Of a stretch of DNA of 64,000 nucleotides, positions 63,425 to 64,000 are shown piece by piece. A model generated the notes under the pieces. The model saw nothing but the letters and a program-made list of their open reading frames with translations. It was not told where the DNA came from and did no database searches. Position 1 is the first letter of the stretch; every line of letters starts with the position of its first letter. The position numbers and the translations under genes were made by a program. The stretch is from positions 434,001-498,000 of the forward strand of contig NZ_JNIF01000003.1 in the NCBI RefSeq assembly GCF_000702445.1, read 5' to 3'. Origin of the DNA: Bryobacter aggregatus MPL3. GTDB taxonomy: Bacteria; Acidobacteriota; Terriglobia; Bryobacterales; Bryobacteraceae.

Positions 63425-63721
63425 ATGGTTCCCCCTCAAGCTCCGAAACTGAACATCGAGAACGCAGACGCTTACCGCGAGAGTTACTCGAATTCGGTAC
63501 AAGTGAGAGTGAACCTTTGGGACTTCTTCCTGATGTTTGGCACCATCTCGCAAACGCAACCGGATACCGTCAATATCAGCAATTTCCAGGGTGTCTATTT
63601 GAGCCCGCAACAGGCGAAGGCGCTCGCTAACCTGTTGAATCAGAACATTGCTCAATACGAAGGCACTTTCGGCGAAATCCGCCTGGAGCCTCTCGGTGGC
63701 GGCTCCGGCCCCGTTCAATAG
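63425..63721 (+). CDS. DUF3467-type protein
   Basis: A 98-residue cytosolic protein beginning MVPPQAPKLNIENADAY. Its core, YSNSVQVRVNLWDFFLMFG and ISNFQGVYLSPQQAKALANL, matches the widespread DUF3467 family of unknown function. It starts 22 bases after the tRNA, whose transcript may include it. No catalytic motif is visible. Confidence 0.82.
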   Translation: MVPPQAPKLNIENADAYRESYSNSVQVRVNLWDFFLMFGTISQTQPDTVNISNFQGVYLSPQQAKALANLLNQNIAQYEGTFGEIRLEPLGGGSGPVQ

Positions 63722-63732
63722 GCTCAACTCCC

Positions 63733-64000
63733 TTGGCTCGATCCCGCGCCAAATCTCTCCTCATCGTTTTTTCGTTCTTCGCGTTCGTCCTTTTCATCAC
63801 CCATTTCCGCTTGCTCGAGCTCCCCTATTTCTGGGATGAGGCGGGACAGTTTATTCCCCAAACACACGACCTCTGGAAGCACGGCCTGCTCGTCCCCCAG
63901 TCGACTTCTCCAAACTCGCATCCTCCCGGGCTGCCCATTTTGCTTGCCGGGTTTTGGACGCTCTTTGGCGATTCGATCGAGGGCACGCGAGCGTTCCTGC
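63733..64000 (+). CDS. GT39-type membrane glycosyltransferase, 3' part missing
   Basis: The first 89 residues are in the window, starting probably from TTG at 63733 just after the DUF3467 gene. A membrane helix (SLLIVFSFFAFVLFIT) is followed by LPYFWDEAGQFIPQTHDLW, with the acidic D-E pair of lipid-linked sugar transferases, then SHPPGLPILLAGFW. It resembles the start of the transferase at 29160-30638. The start codon is uncertain: there is no clear ribosome-binding site. Confidence 0.68.
   Translation, partial: MARSRAKSLLIVFSFFAFVLFITHFRLLELPYFWDEAGQFIPQTHDLWKHGLLVPQSTSPNSHPPGLPILLAGFWTLFGDSIEGTRAFL

Overview
The window looks like chromosomal DNA of an acidobacterium, most likely from the Solibacter/Bryobacter group (Bryobacterales). 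This is inferred from gene content, not from a marker search. The supporting signs are a nearly 1000-residue TonB-dependent receptor with an N-terminal carboxypeptidase-regulatory-like domain, a eukaryotic-type Ser/Thr kinase beside a CsgG-like protein, a TPR-redoxin protein, a decaheme cytochrome with an outer-membrane barrel, high GC, and tightly overlapping operons. Nothing looks like a phage, a transposon, an integron or a CRISPR array.

Layout. (1) 1-11965, minus strand: a complex I operon in the order nuoA-C-D-E-F-G-H-J-K-L-M-N. It lacks nuoB and nuoI, and nuoN runs off the window. A good sigma-70-type promoter lies before nuoA, back to back with thiS. (2) 12258-18432: a small secreted protein, then an AddAB-like helicase-nuclease pair preceded by a small unknown gene. 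(3) 18652-20474: an ECF sigma factor, a membrane anti-sigma-like protein and a Spy-like periplasmic protein. (4) 20554-23549: an A-type Fe-S carrier, murQ, murA and a rhodanese. (5) 23546-27003, minus: a small membrane protein, a decaheme cytochrome c and an MtrB-like barrel (a probable trans-outer-membrane electron conduit), and another small membrane protein. (6) 27178-29193: PilZ protein, PP2C phosphatase and thiD. (7) 29160-35425, minus: cysM, a JAMM peptidase, a CysO-like sulfur carrier and an E1-rhodanese protein, which together form a protein-thiocarboxylate cysteine pathway. They are followed by an alpha-galactosidase and a GT39-type glycosyltransferase. (8) 35482-40476: TPR-redoxin and TonB-receptor pair. 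(9) 40532-49341, minus: a complete kdpFABC operon, an outer-membrane porin, kdpD and kdpE. (10) 49448-53230: Ser/Thr kinase, CsgG-like protein and a secreted helical protein whose C-terminal module repeats that of the kinase. (11) 53231-56585, minus: rpoD, nrdR and a flippase-like membrane protein. (12) 56621-60180: ECF sigma, zinc anti-sigma and three consecutive LiaF-type membrane proteins. (13) 60243-62355: DUF2975 protein, HTH repressor and a secreted HExxH peptidase behind a striking repeat operator. (14) 62352-64000: an Rrf2 regulator, a decayed redoxin gene, tRNA-Asp, a DUF3467 protein and the start of a second GT39-type transferase.

The recurring theme is envelope biology: respiration, K+ import, two ECF circuits, outer-membrane uptake and electron transfer, and peptidoglycan recycling. 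The least familiar units are the kinase/CsgG/helical-protein locus, the LiaF-domain triplet under an ECF sigma factor, the HTH/DUF2975/peptidase operon and the masked sulfur-carrier cassette.
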